Translations under genes and position numbers: made by a program
Notes under the pieces: generated by a model
The model's database searches: none
The model's input: the letters and a program-made list of their open reading frames with translations, nothing else
Told to the model about the DNA's origin: nothing
From: CAYJIX01 sp964370375
GTDB lineage: Bacteria; Desulfobacterota; Desulfovibrionia; Desulfovibrionales; Desulfovibrionaceae
DNA length: 64,000 nucleotides
Direction: 5' to 3'
NCBI GenBank assembly: GCA_964370375.1
Contig: CAYJIX010000001.1
Location: 1-64,000, forward strand
Shown here: positions 42,745 to 51,508 of the stretch, piece by piece
Numbering within the stretch: position 1 is the first letter of the stretch
How the letters are laid out: each line of letters opens with the position of its first letter

Positions 42745-45174
42745 ATGAAACGCGCATTAAAAATATTTGGATATATTGCCCTCACAGGCATTGTACTGGC
42801 TACGGTTGGATTTGCAGGTATTTATATCTGGGCAACGAAGGACCTGCCCAACATCAATAACCTTTCTGACTACAGACCGGCCCTTGCCACAACCGTGCTT
42901 GCCAGAAATGGCAAAACCATTGGCCTTTTGTATAACGAAAAGCGCTTTCTTTTAACGCTTGATCAAATGCCAAAGCATTTGCCTTTAGCTTTTCTTGCTG
43001 CAGAAGATTCTGCCTTTTATTCTCACCCAGGTATCAACCCCATAGCCATTGCGCGCGCCTTTTGGGTTAATTTCCAGACAGGCCGCACAACGCAAGGGGG
43101 CAGTACCATCACCCAACAGATCATCAAACGCCTTGTACTCACCCCCGAGCGCAGTTATGAGCGCAAAATTAAAGAAGCCATTTTAGCCTATCGGCTTGAA
43201 AACTCCCTCAGTAAAGATGAAATCTTAACCATCTACCTTAACGAAACGTTTTTTGGGGCCAACTCCTATGGGGTAGAAGCGGCTGCCAGAACTTTTTTTG
43301 GCAAAAATGCCAGGGATTTAACCATTGCAGAATCAGCCCTGATTGCAGGCCTGCCAAAGGCACCTTCCACAACCAATCCCTACCGCAACCCCAAGGCCGC
43401 ACGCAATCGTCAGCTTTATGTACTTGGTAGACTCAAAGAGCTTTTATGGATCACCGACGCAGAATATGACGCCGCGGTGAATCAACCTCTTGTATACACT
43501 TCCATGCCTGAAAGCATGGGCTGGGAAGCTTCATGGTACCTTGAGGAAGTGCGCAGGCAACTTATTGAGATGTTGAGTGAGGAAAATGCGAAAAAACTTG
43601 GAATAGAATTGCCGGTTTATGGTGAGCAAGCCGTGTATCAGCTTGGCCTTACCGTGCGCACAGCCATGGAACCTCATGCCCAATTTGCCGCAGACAGGGC
43701 TTTACGCAAAGGCCTTGAAGCCACAAGCCGTCGCCATGGCTGGTTTGGCCCATTAGAAAAAATTCCGGCAGACAGGCTGACCGATGCCATCAAAAATACG
43801 CCTTTCAACCCTGAACAGCTTGCCAATAACAATTGGGCCAAAGCCACAGTCACAGAAGTTACGGCAAAGTCTGCCTTGGTGCGACTTGGCGAATTTCACG
43901 GTGTCATCCCTGTAGCCAACATGAGCTGGGCACGCACGCCCAACATCAAAGTGGCAGCAGCCCATGCAGCACCTGTCAAAGACGCGCGCAAAGTTTTGGA
44001 ACCCGGCGATGTGATTTGGGTTTCGCTCAACAATCCCGTTGACCCTAAAACCAAAGCCCCCCTGCCCTACAATCCGGCAAACATCACACCTGACAGTGTT
44101 ATTGAACTTAAACTTGAGCAATACCCTTCTGTGCAAGGCGCCTTGGTTTCGCTTGAACCTGCAACAGGTGATGTCATTGCCATGGTTGGCGGCTACAGCT
44201 TTGGTGCCAACCAATTTATTCGAGCAACACAGGCCAAACGGCAACCGGGTTCAGCCTTTAAAGCCTTTGTGTACTCTGCGGCCTTAGATGCCGGCTATAC
44301 ACCTGCCACCATTGTACAAGACGCGCCGGTGGTGCTTATTGACCAATACACCAACGACATGTGGCGGCCAAGCAATTTTGAAGACAATTTCCGCGGCCCC
44401 ATGCTGTTGCGCACAGCCATGGCCTTATCGCGCAACCTTGTGACGGTTCGCCTTGCCCAAGATATTGGCATGGGAGCAGTGGTTGAGCGTGCAAAAGCAC
44501 TTGGTATTGAAGCTGACCTGCCGGAACTGCTAGCCATAAGCCTTGGCGCGGCAGAAGTAAGCCCTTTAAACATCACAGAAGCTTACGGCGTTTTTGCCAA
44601 TGGCGGCTTGCTCAATAAAGCTCGTTTTATCATTGGCATTACCGACAGTAAAGACAACGTGGTCTATCAGCATGAACTAGACACTAAGGAAGTGATTTCA
44701 CCGCAAAACGCTTATCTTATGAGCGCGCTCCTTAAAGAGGTTGTCACCTCAGGCACCGGCAGCAAAGCTAAAGTTTTAGAACGCCCTGTTGGCGGAAAAA
44801 CCGGCACGTCCAATGAAGAGAGGGACGCTTGGTTCATGGGCATAACCCCTTATGTTGCGACAGGTGTTTTTGTGGGCTACGATCAAGTTCGCTCCATGGG
44901 CCGTTTTGAAACCGGCGGCAATGTGGCTACGCCTATTTTTGTGGATTATGCCAGAACCGTTTTTCAGGCGTACCCGCCGGATGATTTTTACATGCCCGAA
45001 GGCATTAGCGTTGTGACAGTGGATAAAAGCACTGGGCAAAAAGTGCCACCCGAATCAGAAAATTCTGTCACTTTACCCTTTTATCTGGGCACAGAGCCTG
45101 GGAGTGGCAGCGCTGTTGAACAGCAACGCGAAACCGTTCGCCGCGGTGAGGATTTGCTTAAGCAATTGTTTTAA
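42745..45174 (+). CDS. mrcA: Penicillin-binding protein 1A (bifunctional)
   Basis: Inner-membrane peptidoglycan synthase, 809 residues. Membrane anchor at about residues 7-29, then a GT51 glycosyltransferase (EDSAFYSHPGINPIAIARAF, GGSTITQQIIKRLVL, RKIKEAILAYRLE, IYLNETFFGANSYGVEAAAR), an intervening OB-like region, and the transpeptidase with SxxK (RQPGSAFKAFVYSA), SRN (SRNLVTVRLA) and KTG (GGKTGTSNEERDAWFMG). Length and order fit PBP1A of Gram-negative bacteria. It is monocistronic, ending in a strong terminator. Confidence 0.96.
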   Translation: MKRALKIFGYIALTGIVLATVGFAGIYIWATKDLPNINNLSDYRPALATTVLARNGKTIGLLYNEKRFLLTLDQMPKHLPLAFLAAEDSAFYSHPGINPIAIARAFWVNFQTGRTTQGGSTITQQIIKRLVLTPERSYERKIKEAILAYRLENSLSKDEILTIYLNETFFGANSYGVEAAARTFFGKNARDLTIAESALIAGLPKAPSTTNPYRNPKAARNRQLYVLGRLKELLWITDAEYDAAVNQPLVYTSMPESMGWEASWYLEEVRRQLIEMLSEENAKKLGIELPVYGEQAVYQLGLTVRTAMEPHAQFAADRALRKGLEATSRRHGWFGPLEKIPADRLTDAIKNTPFNPEQLANNNWAKATVTEVTAKSALVRLGEFHGVIPVANMSWARTPNIKVAAAHAAPVKDARKVLEPGDVIWVSLNNPVDPKTKAPLPYNPANITPDSVIELKLEQYPSVQGALVSLEPATGDVIAMVGGYSFGANQFIRATQAKRQPGSAFKAFVYSAALDAGYTPATIVQDAPVVLIDQYTNDMWRPSNFEDNFRGPMLLRTAMALSRNLVTVRLAQDIGMGAVVERAKALGIEADLPELLAISLGAAEVSPLNITEAYGVFANGGLLNKARFIIGITDSKDNVVYQHELDTKEVISPQNAYLMSALLKEVVTSGTGSKAKVLERPVGGKTGTSNEERDAWFMGITPYVATGVFVGYDQVRSMGRFETGGNVATPIFVDYARTVFQAYPPDDFYMPEGISVVTVDKSTGQKVPPESENSVTLPFYLGTEPGSGSAVEQQRETVRRGEDLLKQLF

Positions 45175-45571
45175 CACGCACAAAGTACGTTTACGCTTAA
45201 AAAGGCCATGTTTTCTCGTGAATCACACAGAAAACATGGCCTTTTTTACTGTTATACATCTATAAAATTTTATATTTCAATGTGTTATTATGTTTTTGAC
45301 ATCGATTAGCTTTAACGCCCCGTCAAAAAAGTTCATCACAAATTTGTATGAGAAAAAGCTCATTATGCGATTTTTCCACAGGTTGTTCAAGCCGCCCGCT
45401 GTATGAACGCCCTCTGCATGAACGAGGGAGCAAGTCAAAGGCAAGCATAGTTTCATACCAACCGCCGCCGCTTGCGATAGCTTATGTCGCATAGGGCAAA
45501 CGACCAAGCGTTATATGTACTGTTCAAAAAGCACAAATGGCCATTTTTAGCCTCACACCGGGGACAGGCTG
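45175..45571. other. Convergent gap between PBP1A and nrdJ
   Basis: 397 bases. It holds the PBP1A terminator; the rest (45250-45571) has no gene I can support. A 76-codon minus-strand frame at 45277-45507 has no recognisable domain or ribosome site. Confidence 0.5.
45199..45247. terminator. Strong terminator after PBP1A
   Basis: AAAAAGGCCATGTTTTCT, 12-base loop, AGAAAACATGGCCTTTTTT: an 18-pair stem with A and T tracts on either side, so it may work in both directions. Confidence 0.92.
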
Positions 45572-47821
45572 TTAGCCACCGCAGCGCGTATAAGCACAGC
45601 TTGGGCAAATATGGCAGCCTTCTTGGAAGACTAAGGCTTCACCGCAATCAGGACACCCGTGCCCGTCAAGGCGGGTCACCATGCCTGTACTTGCCTTTTG
45701 CTTAGCGCCGGTCATGTAGCGTTTTTCAAGCACCCAAGCAATGGCGTCCGGGATAGAAAGCAATAAACCCTTTTGTTGGAATACTGGGTGTTCTCCGCCA
45801 ATGCCTTTAAGTTGCGCCACCACATCGCCCACATCCACGCCAGAACGCAAAGCCAACGACACAAGGCGACCAATGGCTTCTGCTTTAGCTGTGACCGAAT
45901 GGCCTGATTTGCCAATGGTGGCAAAAACCTCAAAAGGCTTATCGTCCACTTCATTGACCGTAAGGTACATGCCGCCAAGGCCTGTTTGTACTTTTTGTGT
46001 AAAACCAACAACATAGTCAGGGCGTTTACGCACACGGATACTGGGGGCGATACCGCCGCTTGCCTCGTCTTGATTTTTGCTATCCCCTGTGGTCAAAACC
46101 TGCGTGCTTTTGCTCCCGTCACGGTACACGGTAACGCCTTTGCAGCCTTCTTGATAGGCCATCCAATAAATAGCATAAATATCTTCAGGTGTTGCAGAAG
46201 CTGGCAAGTTCACTGTTTTGGACACGGCATTGTCTGTGTGCCGTTGAAAAGCAGCTTGCATACGCAAATGCCATTCCGGTGCAATATCCATGGCAGTTAC
46301 AAACACACGGCGGATATCCTCGGGTAAATACTCCAGTTTTTGAATAGAACCTTTGCCTGCGACTTCTTCCATAAGCTCCGGACTATGGCACCCTTCTTTG
46401 GTTAAAGCTGCCTCAAAATACGGATTGATCTCAACCAAGCGTTCGCCATCCATGATATTACGGGCAAAGCTTAACGCAAAAAGCGGCTCAACCCCCGAAG
46501 AACAATTGGCTAATATGGACAAAGTGCCAGTGGGAGCAATGGTCGTAATGGTTGCATTGCGCAGCGGCTCCATGCCGGCCTTGGCAAAAATGGACTCACT
46601 AAATGAAGGGAACGGGCCACGCTCAATGGCAAGATTAGCTGACGCCTTGCGCCCTTCATCTTGTACAAATTGCATGGTTTTTTCGGCAAGATCAATGGCT
46701 TCTTGGCTATCATAGGCAATTTTAAGCTCAAACAACATATCAGCCCAACCCATAACTCCAAGGCCAATTTTGCGGTTTTGCTGCACGGTTTGAGTGATCC
46801 GTTCAAGGGGAAATTTTGAACCATCGATCACGTTGTCCAAAAAGCGCACACAAAGTGCAATGGTTTTGCCAAGCTCGTCCCAATCAACTCCGCCTTCAAG
46901 GCTGTTATTCACAAAACGCGACAGGTTAATGGAGCCTAAATTACAGGCTTCATAGGGCAGTAGCGGTTGCTCTCCGCACGGGTTTGTGCTTTCAATTTCG
47001 CCCAAGGTTGGGGTTGGATTGTCACGGTTGATACGGTCAAGAAAAACAATGCCGGGATCACCGCTGGCCCACGCTTTATGCACAAGAAGTTCAAACACTT
47101 CACGAGCTTTAAGGCGCGAGCGCTCTTTACCTGTGCTTGGGTCAAGCAAGGCATAATCGGCATCGGTTTCAACAGCGTTCATGAACGATTCGGTAAGCCC
47201 AACAGACAGGTTGAAATTGTTAAATTCCCCTTCTTGTTCCTTTGCCTTGATAAATTCAAGAATATCAGGATGATCAATACGTAAAATGCCCATATTGGCA
47301 CCGCGACGGGTGCCCCCTTGTTTGATCTGTTCCGTGGCAGTATTAAAAATCCGCAAAAAGGAAACTGGCCCGGAAGCAACGCCGCCTGTTGAACCCACAC
47401 GCGAATCCTTAGGGCGCAAGCGCGAAAAGGAAAAGCCTGTGCCGCCTCCTGATTTGTGAATCATGGCGGCGTATTTGACAGCGTCAAAAATTTCCTCAAT
47501 GGAATCACCCACCGGCAGTACAAAGCAAGCTGATAACTGACCAAGCTCTGACCCTGCGTTCATAAGGGTTGGAGAGTTTGGTAAAAACTTCCACGATGTC
47601 ATAAGCTCATAAAACACAAGGGCCAAATCTTCAGCCGTCCAAGGCGATTCTTTGTATTTGCGTTCTTCTTCGGCAACACTTGAAGCCACACGCCAAAACA
47701 GGTCGCTGGCGGTTTCCAAAAGCTGGCCCTCGGCATCACGGCGATAGTACCGCTTTGCCAGAACAACTTCAGCATTACTAGGCATTACTAGGGATGGAAG
47801 GTTTTTGGGCATGTTCATCAT
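45572..47821 (-). CDS. nrdJ: Adenosylcobalamin-dependent (class II) ribonucleotide reductase
   Basis: Reduces ribonucleotides for DNA synthesis without an oxygen-dependent radical, suited to an anaerobe. 749 residues: ATP-cone-like start is absent; the catalytic barrel shows PNSPTLMNAGSELGQLSACF, KSGGGTGFSFSRLRPKDSRV, GGTRRGANMGILRIDHPDI, the active-site loop NPCGEQPLLPYEACNLGSIN, and TIAPTGTLSILANCSSGVEP. A cysteine-rich C terminus (CPDCGEALVFQEGCHICPSC) provides a zinc-ribbon-like tail with the re-reducing cysteines. Two adjacent ATGs at 47821 and 47818 share one weak ribosome site. No B12 riboswitch was recognised in the long upstream region. Confidence 0.95.
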   Translation of the reverse strand: MMNMPKNLPSLVMPSNAEVVLAKRYYRRDAEGQLLETASDLFWRVASSVAEEERKYKESPWTAEDLALVFYELMTSWKFLPNSPTLMNAGSELGQLSACFVLPVGDSIEEIFDAVKYAAMIHKSGGGTGFSFSRLRPKDSRVGSTGGVASGPVSFLRIFNTATEQIKQGGTRRGANMGILRIDHPDILEFIKAKEQEGEFNNFNLSVGLTESFMNAVETDADYALLDPSTGKERSRLKAREVFELLVHKAWASGDPGIVFLDRINRDNPTPTLGEIESTNPCGEQPLLPYEACNLGSINLSRFVNNSLEGGVDWDELGKTIALCVRFLDNVIDGSKFPLERITQTVQQNRKIGLGVMGWADMLFELKIAYDSQEAIDLAEKTMQFVQDEGRKASANLAIERGPFPSFSESIFAKAGMEPLRNATITTIAPTGTLSILANCSSGVEPLFALSFARNIMDGERLVEINPYFEAALTKEGCHSPELMEEVAGKGSIQKLEYLPEDIRRVFVTAMDIAPEWHLRMQAAFQRHTDNAVSKTVNLPASATPEDIYAIYWMAYQEGCKGVTVYRDGSKSTQVLTTGDSKNQDEASGGIAPSIRVRKRPDYVVGFTQKVQTGLGGMYLTVNEVDDKPFEVFATIGKSGHSVTAKAEAIGRLVSLALRSGVDVGDVVAQLKGIGGEHPVFQQKGLLLSIPDAIAWVLEKRYMTGAKQKASTGMVTRLDGHGCPDCGEALVFQEGCHICPSCAYTRCGG

Positions 47822-48242
47822 GGCGTGTCATTCCTACTTGCGTTGCAGGTTGTTGTAAAAAAACTTCCATAGCCAAGCCAAACCCTGACAATTTTCACGG
47901 GCACGCGCTGCTTTTAGCTATGCAAGAATAGTCGAAAATAAGAATATCCTGAATACGCTAAAATACGTAAAAGAGCAAAAAGAAAAGCTTCCTGTAATTG
48001 TTTATCATTTTGAAGTGAGACTTGTATATACCTGTAATTGCAATTTTTATTTTTCATACATTTGCTTTTTTTCGCATGCCAAAACGTAGCTTTATTACGC
48101 TATTCGGCCTTGTACCTTGCATAAAACCCCGTAACGTTTTCTTGGCATCCGCAGCAAAAAAGCTGCCGCAAAACAATTTATTGTCGCTTACAAAGGCTTT
48201 GACAAAAAAATCACTTTTTTTGAATTTTTTTACAAAATGATA

Positions 48243-48271
48243 TTGACAAGCATTTTCAAAAAGCCTATTGT
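48243..48271 (+). promoter_or_regulatory. Plus-strand sigma-70 promoter with no protein gene behind it
   Basis: TTGACA (48243-48248), 17-base spacer, TATTGT (48266-48271). No plus-strand gene starts until 49470, after a terminator, so it points to a non-coding transcript. Confidence 0.55.
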
Positions 48272-48277
48272 GTTTTC

Positions 48278-48573
48278 ACACGAGGGGACGAAGGGAGAAA
48301 AAAACTACTCATCCTCTCAAAAGCTGCGTTAGAAATTTCTTCCAAGTACGTACAACGTTTTTTGAGGAATTTCATTTCAAACGAAAGTTGAACGCAGTGG
48401 AACAACCTCCTGTGTCAAGCCAAAATCCACACTTTTGGCGTAGCAATACAGCTTAGCTTTTTAAATTTGTTCCGGCGTTGCTGGGGTATAATAAAAGGGC
48501 GTGCCTCCATTCGCTCTTTCGCAAGGAACAAAGAAAAACCGCCTGCAACAACGCATTGCAGGCGGTTTTTATC
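48278..48573 (+). ncRNA. Candidate small RNA between a promoter and a terminator
   Basis: A plus-strand transcript from the 48243-48271 promoter would run about 295 bases to the terminator at 48534-48570 and contains no credible ORF. The part 48328-48403 has CTGCGTT and AACGCAG ends that can close a branched structure. A shorter RNA of about 75-80 bases is also possible from the TATAAT at 48487. It does not match tmRNA, 6S, SRP or RNase P RNA as far as I can tell. Confidence 0.35.
48534..48570. terminator. Strong bidirectional terminator
   Basis: AAAAACCGCCTGCAA, seven-base loop, TTGCAGGCGGTTTTT: a 15-pair stem with T-runs on both strands. It ends the AlkA-like gene (minus) and any transcript entering from the left (plus). 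Confidence 0.92.
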
Positions 48574-48601
48574 GTCTATACGACGAATGTGATAGAAGCG
48601 C

Positions 48602-49258
48602 TTACTTTTTCTGCACTGCCTTGACCTTTTTTTTCGCTGGGTCCTGCACATCAGGCAAGGCTCCTCCTGCAATGGCCCATAAATACAAACTGGCAACAGT
48701 CCCGTAAGGGGAATATTTCCGCGCATAGCTTGCAAACTTTTTTGCATCAATAGCTCTGTGGCGATACAGCATACGCATGCCGCGCACAATGGCAAGGTCG
48801 CCAAAGCTGACAATGTTAGGACGGTGCATGCCAAAAAGCAAAATCATTTCCGCTGTCCACACACCTATGCCGGGCAAGCCTGACAAAATGGTTATAACCT
48901 CATCATCAGGCAAAACCGTTAATCCTTCCAGATCCAATTGCCCTGTCTGCACTTTTTCTGCAAAGGTTTTGATATACTCTACTTTTCTAAAGCTTAGCCC
49001 ACACTGTTGCAAGGTGTCGCGATCGCACGCGCAAAGGGTTTCAACACAAACCTGCCCAAGGCACAGGCATAGCCTTTGCCATATGGTCGCTTGGGCTGCT
49101 ATGGATATTTGCTGCCCAACAATATGACGCACTACAGATTCTACAAGGTTTTTATCCTTCTTGCGAATTATGGGCCCTATACTTTCAATGGCTGCGCCAA
49201 GACGCGGGTCTTTTTGCGTTAAATGTGCTATTTCTTGCGCGCCGTAGGTGATGTGCAT
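48602..49258 (-). CDS. DNA-3-methyladenine glycosylase II-like (HhH-GPD family)
   Basis: Base-excision repair glycosylase of the AlkA type. 218 residues, lacking the N-terminal domain of E. coli AlkA but complete for the compact bacterial form. It shows VESVVRHIVGQQISIAAQA, the helix-hairpin-helix LSGLPGIGVWTAEMILLFGM, and the catalytic aspartate in VSFGDLAIVRGMRMLY. No iron-sulfur cysteines at the end, so it is not of the MutY/Nth type. The lysine-rich tail (DPAKKKVKAVQKK) is unusual but short. It is a single-gene unit ended by a strong terminator. Confidence 0.9.
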   Translation of the reverse strand: MHITYGAQEIAHLTQKDPRLGAAIESIGPIIRKKDKNLVESVVRHIVGQQISIAAQATIWQRLCLCLGQVCVETLCACDRDTLQQCGLSFRKVEYIKTFAEKVQTGQLDLEGLTVLPDDEVITILSGLPGIGVWTAEMILLFGMHRPNIVSFGDLAIVRGMRMLYRHRAIDAKKFASYARKYSPYGTVASLYLWAIAGGALPDVQDPAKKKVKAVQKK

Positions 49259-49469
49259 GGTGTACCTCTTATCTATGTTCGTGCCTAGGTTGAATCATGT
49301 TTATTGTTGCGGCAACTGTTGGTTATCTACAACAAAACACAATAAAAATATACGAAAAACTACGCACTTTAGGTCACACATTATGATACTGCCTTTGTGA
49401 AAAGATTGCCTTTATACGGTGAAAAGGCTATGCTTGATCATCTAGGCATACTTGTTTGGGAGATGCACC

Positions 49470-50402
49470 ATGTTACGTACCTTGCTACCTTATATTGATG
49501 ATACAAGCCGCTCGACTTTGCTTACAAAGGCAAGGTCTATTGCTGTCATCGGTGCCAAGGATCGTGCCGGACATCCTGTTGATGGTGTGGGGCGTTACCT
49601 TTTGCAGGCAGGGTACCGCATTTTTCCTGTGCATCCAACTCGCCAACAGGTTTGGGGATTGCCCACGTGGAAACAACTCACAGACATAACAGAACCCATT
49701 GACATTGTAAATGTTTTTCGCTCTGCTGATGCTTGCTTAAGCCATGCCGAAGAAACCCTCACCCTGCCCCATCGCCCCCTTGCCTTTTGGATGCAGCTTG
49801 GCATTGTAAACACAGAAGCTGCTGCCATGGTTGATAAAGCGGGCATTATGTGCCTTGCCGATCTGTGCATCAAAACAGAACATCAACGCCTTGCCATCCC
49901 TGCCATTGTTCCTTCTGCAGCTAGTGTAAATACAAAACCCATGACAACAACTTTTCACTGCCAACAATGCGGTCAATGTTGTGAAGGCACAGGCGGTATC
50001 GTACTTGGCCAAACAGACCGCACAAAACTATGCGCCCACCTTGGCCTTGACGAAGCAACCTTTCTTGCGCGCTACGCCAAAAAGCATAACAATAAATATC
50101 ATATCCGCTGCGGAGCTGACGGGCGTTGTGTGTTTTTCTGCACTCAAAAAGGCTGCCTTGTGCATGAACACAAACCCAGAGTCTGCGAGGCTTGGCCTTT
50201 TTTCCGTGGCAATCTTGTTGATGAAACCAGCTTTACGCTGGCAAAAGGCTATTGCCCGGGCATCCAAGATGCGGCTGAACATGCTGCCTTTGTGGCTGAA
50301 GGCACGCGCTACCTTACCGCAAACAACTTGACTGCAAACGCATATTTACACGATGAACCCACAGCACTTATGCCTGCAAAGCCTTGGCGGAACAAGTCAT
50401 GA
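49470..50402 (+). CDS. CoA-binding domain fused to a YkgJ-type cysteine-cluster domain
   Basis: 310 residues. N-terminal half: CoA-binding/YccU-like Rossmann domain (IAVIGAKDRAGHPVDGVGRY, LLQAGYRIFPVHPTRQQVWG, DIVNVFRSADACLSHAEE). C-terminal half: a YkgJ/UPF0153 zinc- or iron-binding domain with CQQCGQCCEGTGG, CVFFCTQKGC and HEHKPRVCEAWPFF. Both are common alone; the fusion is less so, and the function is unknown. The ATG at 49470 has GGGAG seven bases upstream. Its TGA overlaps the ATG of the J-domain gene (ATGA), so their translation is coupled, which suggests a functional link. Confidence 0.85.
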   Translation: MLRTLLPYIDDTSRSTLLTKARSIAVIGAKDRAGHPVDGVGRYLLQAGYRIFPVHPTRQQVWGLPTWKQLTDITEPIDIVNVFRSADACLSHAEETLTLPHRPLAFWMQLGIVNTEAAAMVDKAGIMCLADLCIKTEHQRLAIPAIVPSAASVNTKPMTTTFHCQQCGQCCEGTGGIVLGQTDRTKLCAHLGLDEATFLARYAKKHNNKYHIRCGADGRCVFFCTQKGCLVHEHKPRVCEAWPFFRGNLVDETSFTLAKGYCPGIQDAAEHAAFVAEGTRYLTANNLTANAYLHDEPTALMPAKPWRNKS

Positions 50403-51490
50403 CACTTAAAGAATGTTATGAACTTTTGGGGGTTATGCAAAACGCCTCCCTTGAAGAAGTCAAACGCGGCTACCGCAAGCGCGCTTTTGAATGGCACCCT
50501 GATCTTAACCCTCAACTTAAAGATGCAGGCCAAAGATTCCAGCGCCTTAACGAAGCTTATGTGATCTTGACCAAATTATTGCAAGCTCGCGATACGCGCG
50601 ATGAAAGGGTACGCAAAGAACGCGAAGCCAAAGCCGCCTATACAAAAACGCGCAGTCAAGAGCAAACAAAAACCAGTCAACAAACAACAAAGCAAAACAC
50701 AAAACAAGCAACACAACAAACTGACGAAAAGGCGCAACAAAAAACCACAAAAAGCACCACAGATACAGGAAAAACAGAAAGTCAGACCAAAAAACCAGAA
50801 GCAGAAACAAAAACCAAAACAGAATCAGCAGGCAAAGCAGAACAAAGCCAAAGTGCAACGTCACAAAAAACCGATTCCAAAGCTGCCGGCACAGCAGGTG
50901 CTCAAACACGCCAAACGGCAGGCGAAAACGTCTACACAGAACAACAAGAAGTACTTAAAGACATCCTGAACGATCCTTTTGCCAGGCGCGTTTTTGAAGA
51001 CATTTACAGTGCCATCCGCCAAAAAGGGCAAGCCCCTCCAAAGGTAGAACCGGTACCCAAAAGCGCACCAAACCAAAATTCAGGAACCTCTTTGGGTAAT
51101 ATTTTTGGTTTTGGTTCACGCAAAGCCAAACAACCCGCTGAGCCAAAACCTGCTGCGGAAAAAACCGAAACCTTTTGGGACAGCCTTTTTGCCAAAGCCC
51201 CTTCCCACGATTCCAAAACAGGGCAAAAAGGTGTAGGGCATGCCATGAAAGATTGGCTACGCGGTCAGATTGACGATGCGCAAACCGTCTATTTTCCGGC
51301 AAGCAAACTTTTTCCTGGCGCGCGGCTACGCCTGCAAATACGCCGCGGCCTTTCTGATGAACTAACAGTTTTAGATGTGGTTTTGCCGGCAGATTTTGCC
51401 GTTGGCAAAGCCATTCGTCTACGCGGCATGGGCAAAAAGCTTGGCAAAATGCAAGGCGATATGTACCTGACCTTACTTGTAAAAGAATAA
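50399..51490 (+). CDS. J-domain protein with a long disordered linker
   Basis: 363 residues. The N-terminal J domain (about residues 4-65, YELLGVMQNASLEEVKRGY, RKRAFEWHPDLNPQ with the essential HPD) stimulates a DnaK-type ATPase. It is followed by a 115-residue Lys/Thr/Gln/Glu-rich linker (about 75-185), a helical stretch (EDIYSAIRQKGQ), and a C-terminal domain resembling the second substrate-binding barrel of DnaJ/CbpA (LRLQIRRGLSDELTVLDVVL, FAVGKAIRLRGMGKKLG). There is no zinc-finger domain, so it is a CbpA-like rather than classical DnaJ. Starts by ATGA overlap; adk follows 18 bases downstream. Confidence 0.88.
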   Translation: MTLKECYELLGVMQNASLEEVKRGYRKRAFEWHPDLNPQLKDAGQRFQRLNEAYVILTKLLQARDTRDERVRKEREAKAAYTKTRSQEQTKTSQQTTKQNTKQATQQTDEKAQQKTTKSTTDTGKTESQTKKPEAETKTKTESAGKAEQSQSATSQKTDSKAAGTAGAQTRQTAGENVYTEQQEVLKDILNDPFARRVFEDIYSAIRQKGQAPPKVEPVPKSAPNQNSGTSLGNIFGFGSRKAKQPAEPKPAAEKTETFWDSLFAKAPSHDSKTGQKGVGHAMKDWLRGQIDDAQTVYFPASKLFPGARLRLQIRRGLSDELTVLDVVLPADFAVGKAIRLRGMGKKLGKMQGDMYLTLLVKE

Positions 51491-51508
51491 TTGCTGGAGG
51501 AGAATACC

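Larger units (their letters stand above)
47822..48601. other. Long intergenic region upstream of nrdJ
   Basis: 780 bases without a credible protein gene. It includes imperfect inverted repeats at 48076-48150 (ATGCCAA...TTGGCAT), a GCAGC-A6-GCTGC hairpin near 48152-48168, a plus-strand promoter (48243-48271), a second TATAAT (48487-48492) and a strong terminator (48534-48570). On the minus strand the left part must hold the nrdJ promoter. See the candidate RNA at 48278-48573. Confidence 0.5.

Noticed and set aside
45277..45507. A 76-codon minus-strand frame between PBP1A and nrdJ
   Set aside because: No ribosome site, no domain, and unusual composition; the gap is explained by the terminator and flank.
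47822..48240. A B12 riboswitch before nrdJ
   Set aside because: A cobalamin riboswitch would be expected in some genomes, but no B12-box-like conserved core could be found in the sequence.
48022..48240. A 72-codon plus-strand frame upstream of the orphan promoter
   Set aside because: Lysine/phenylalanine-rich, no ribosome site, coincides with inverted repeats.
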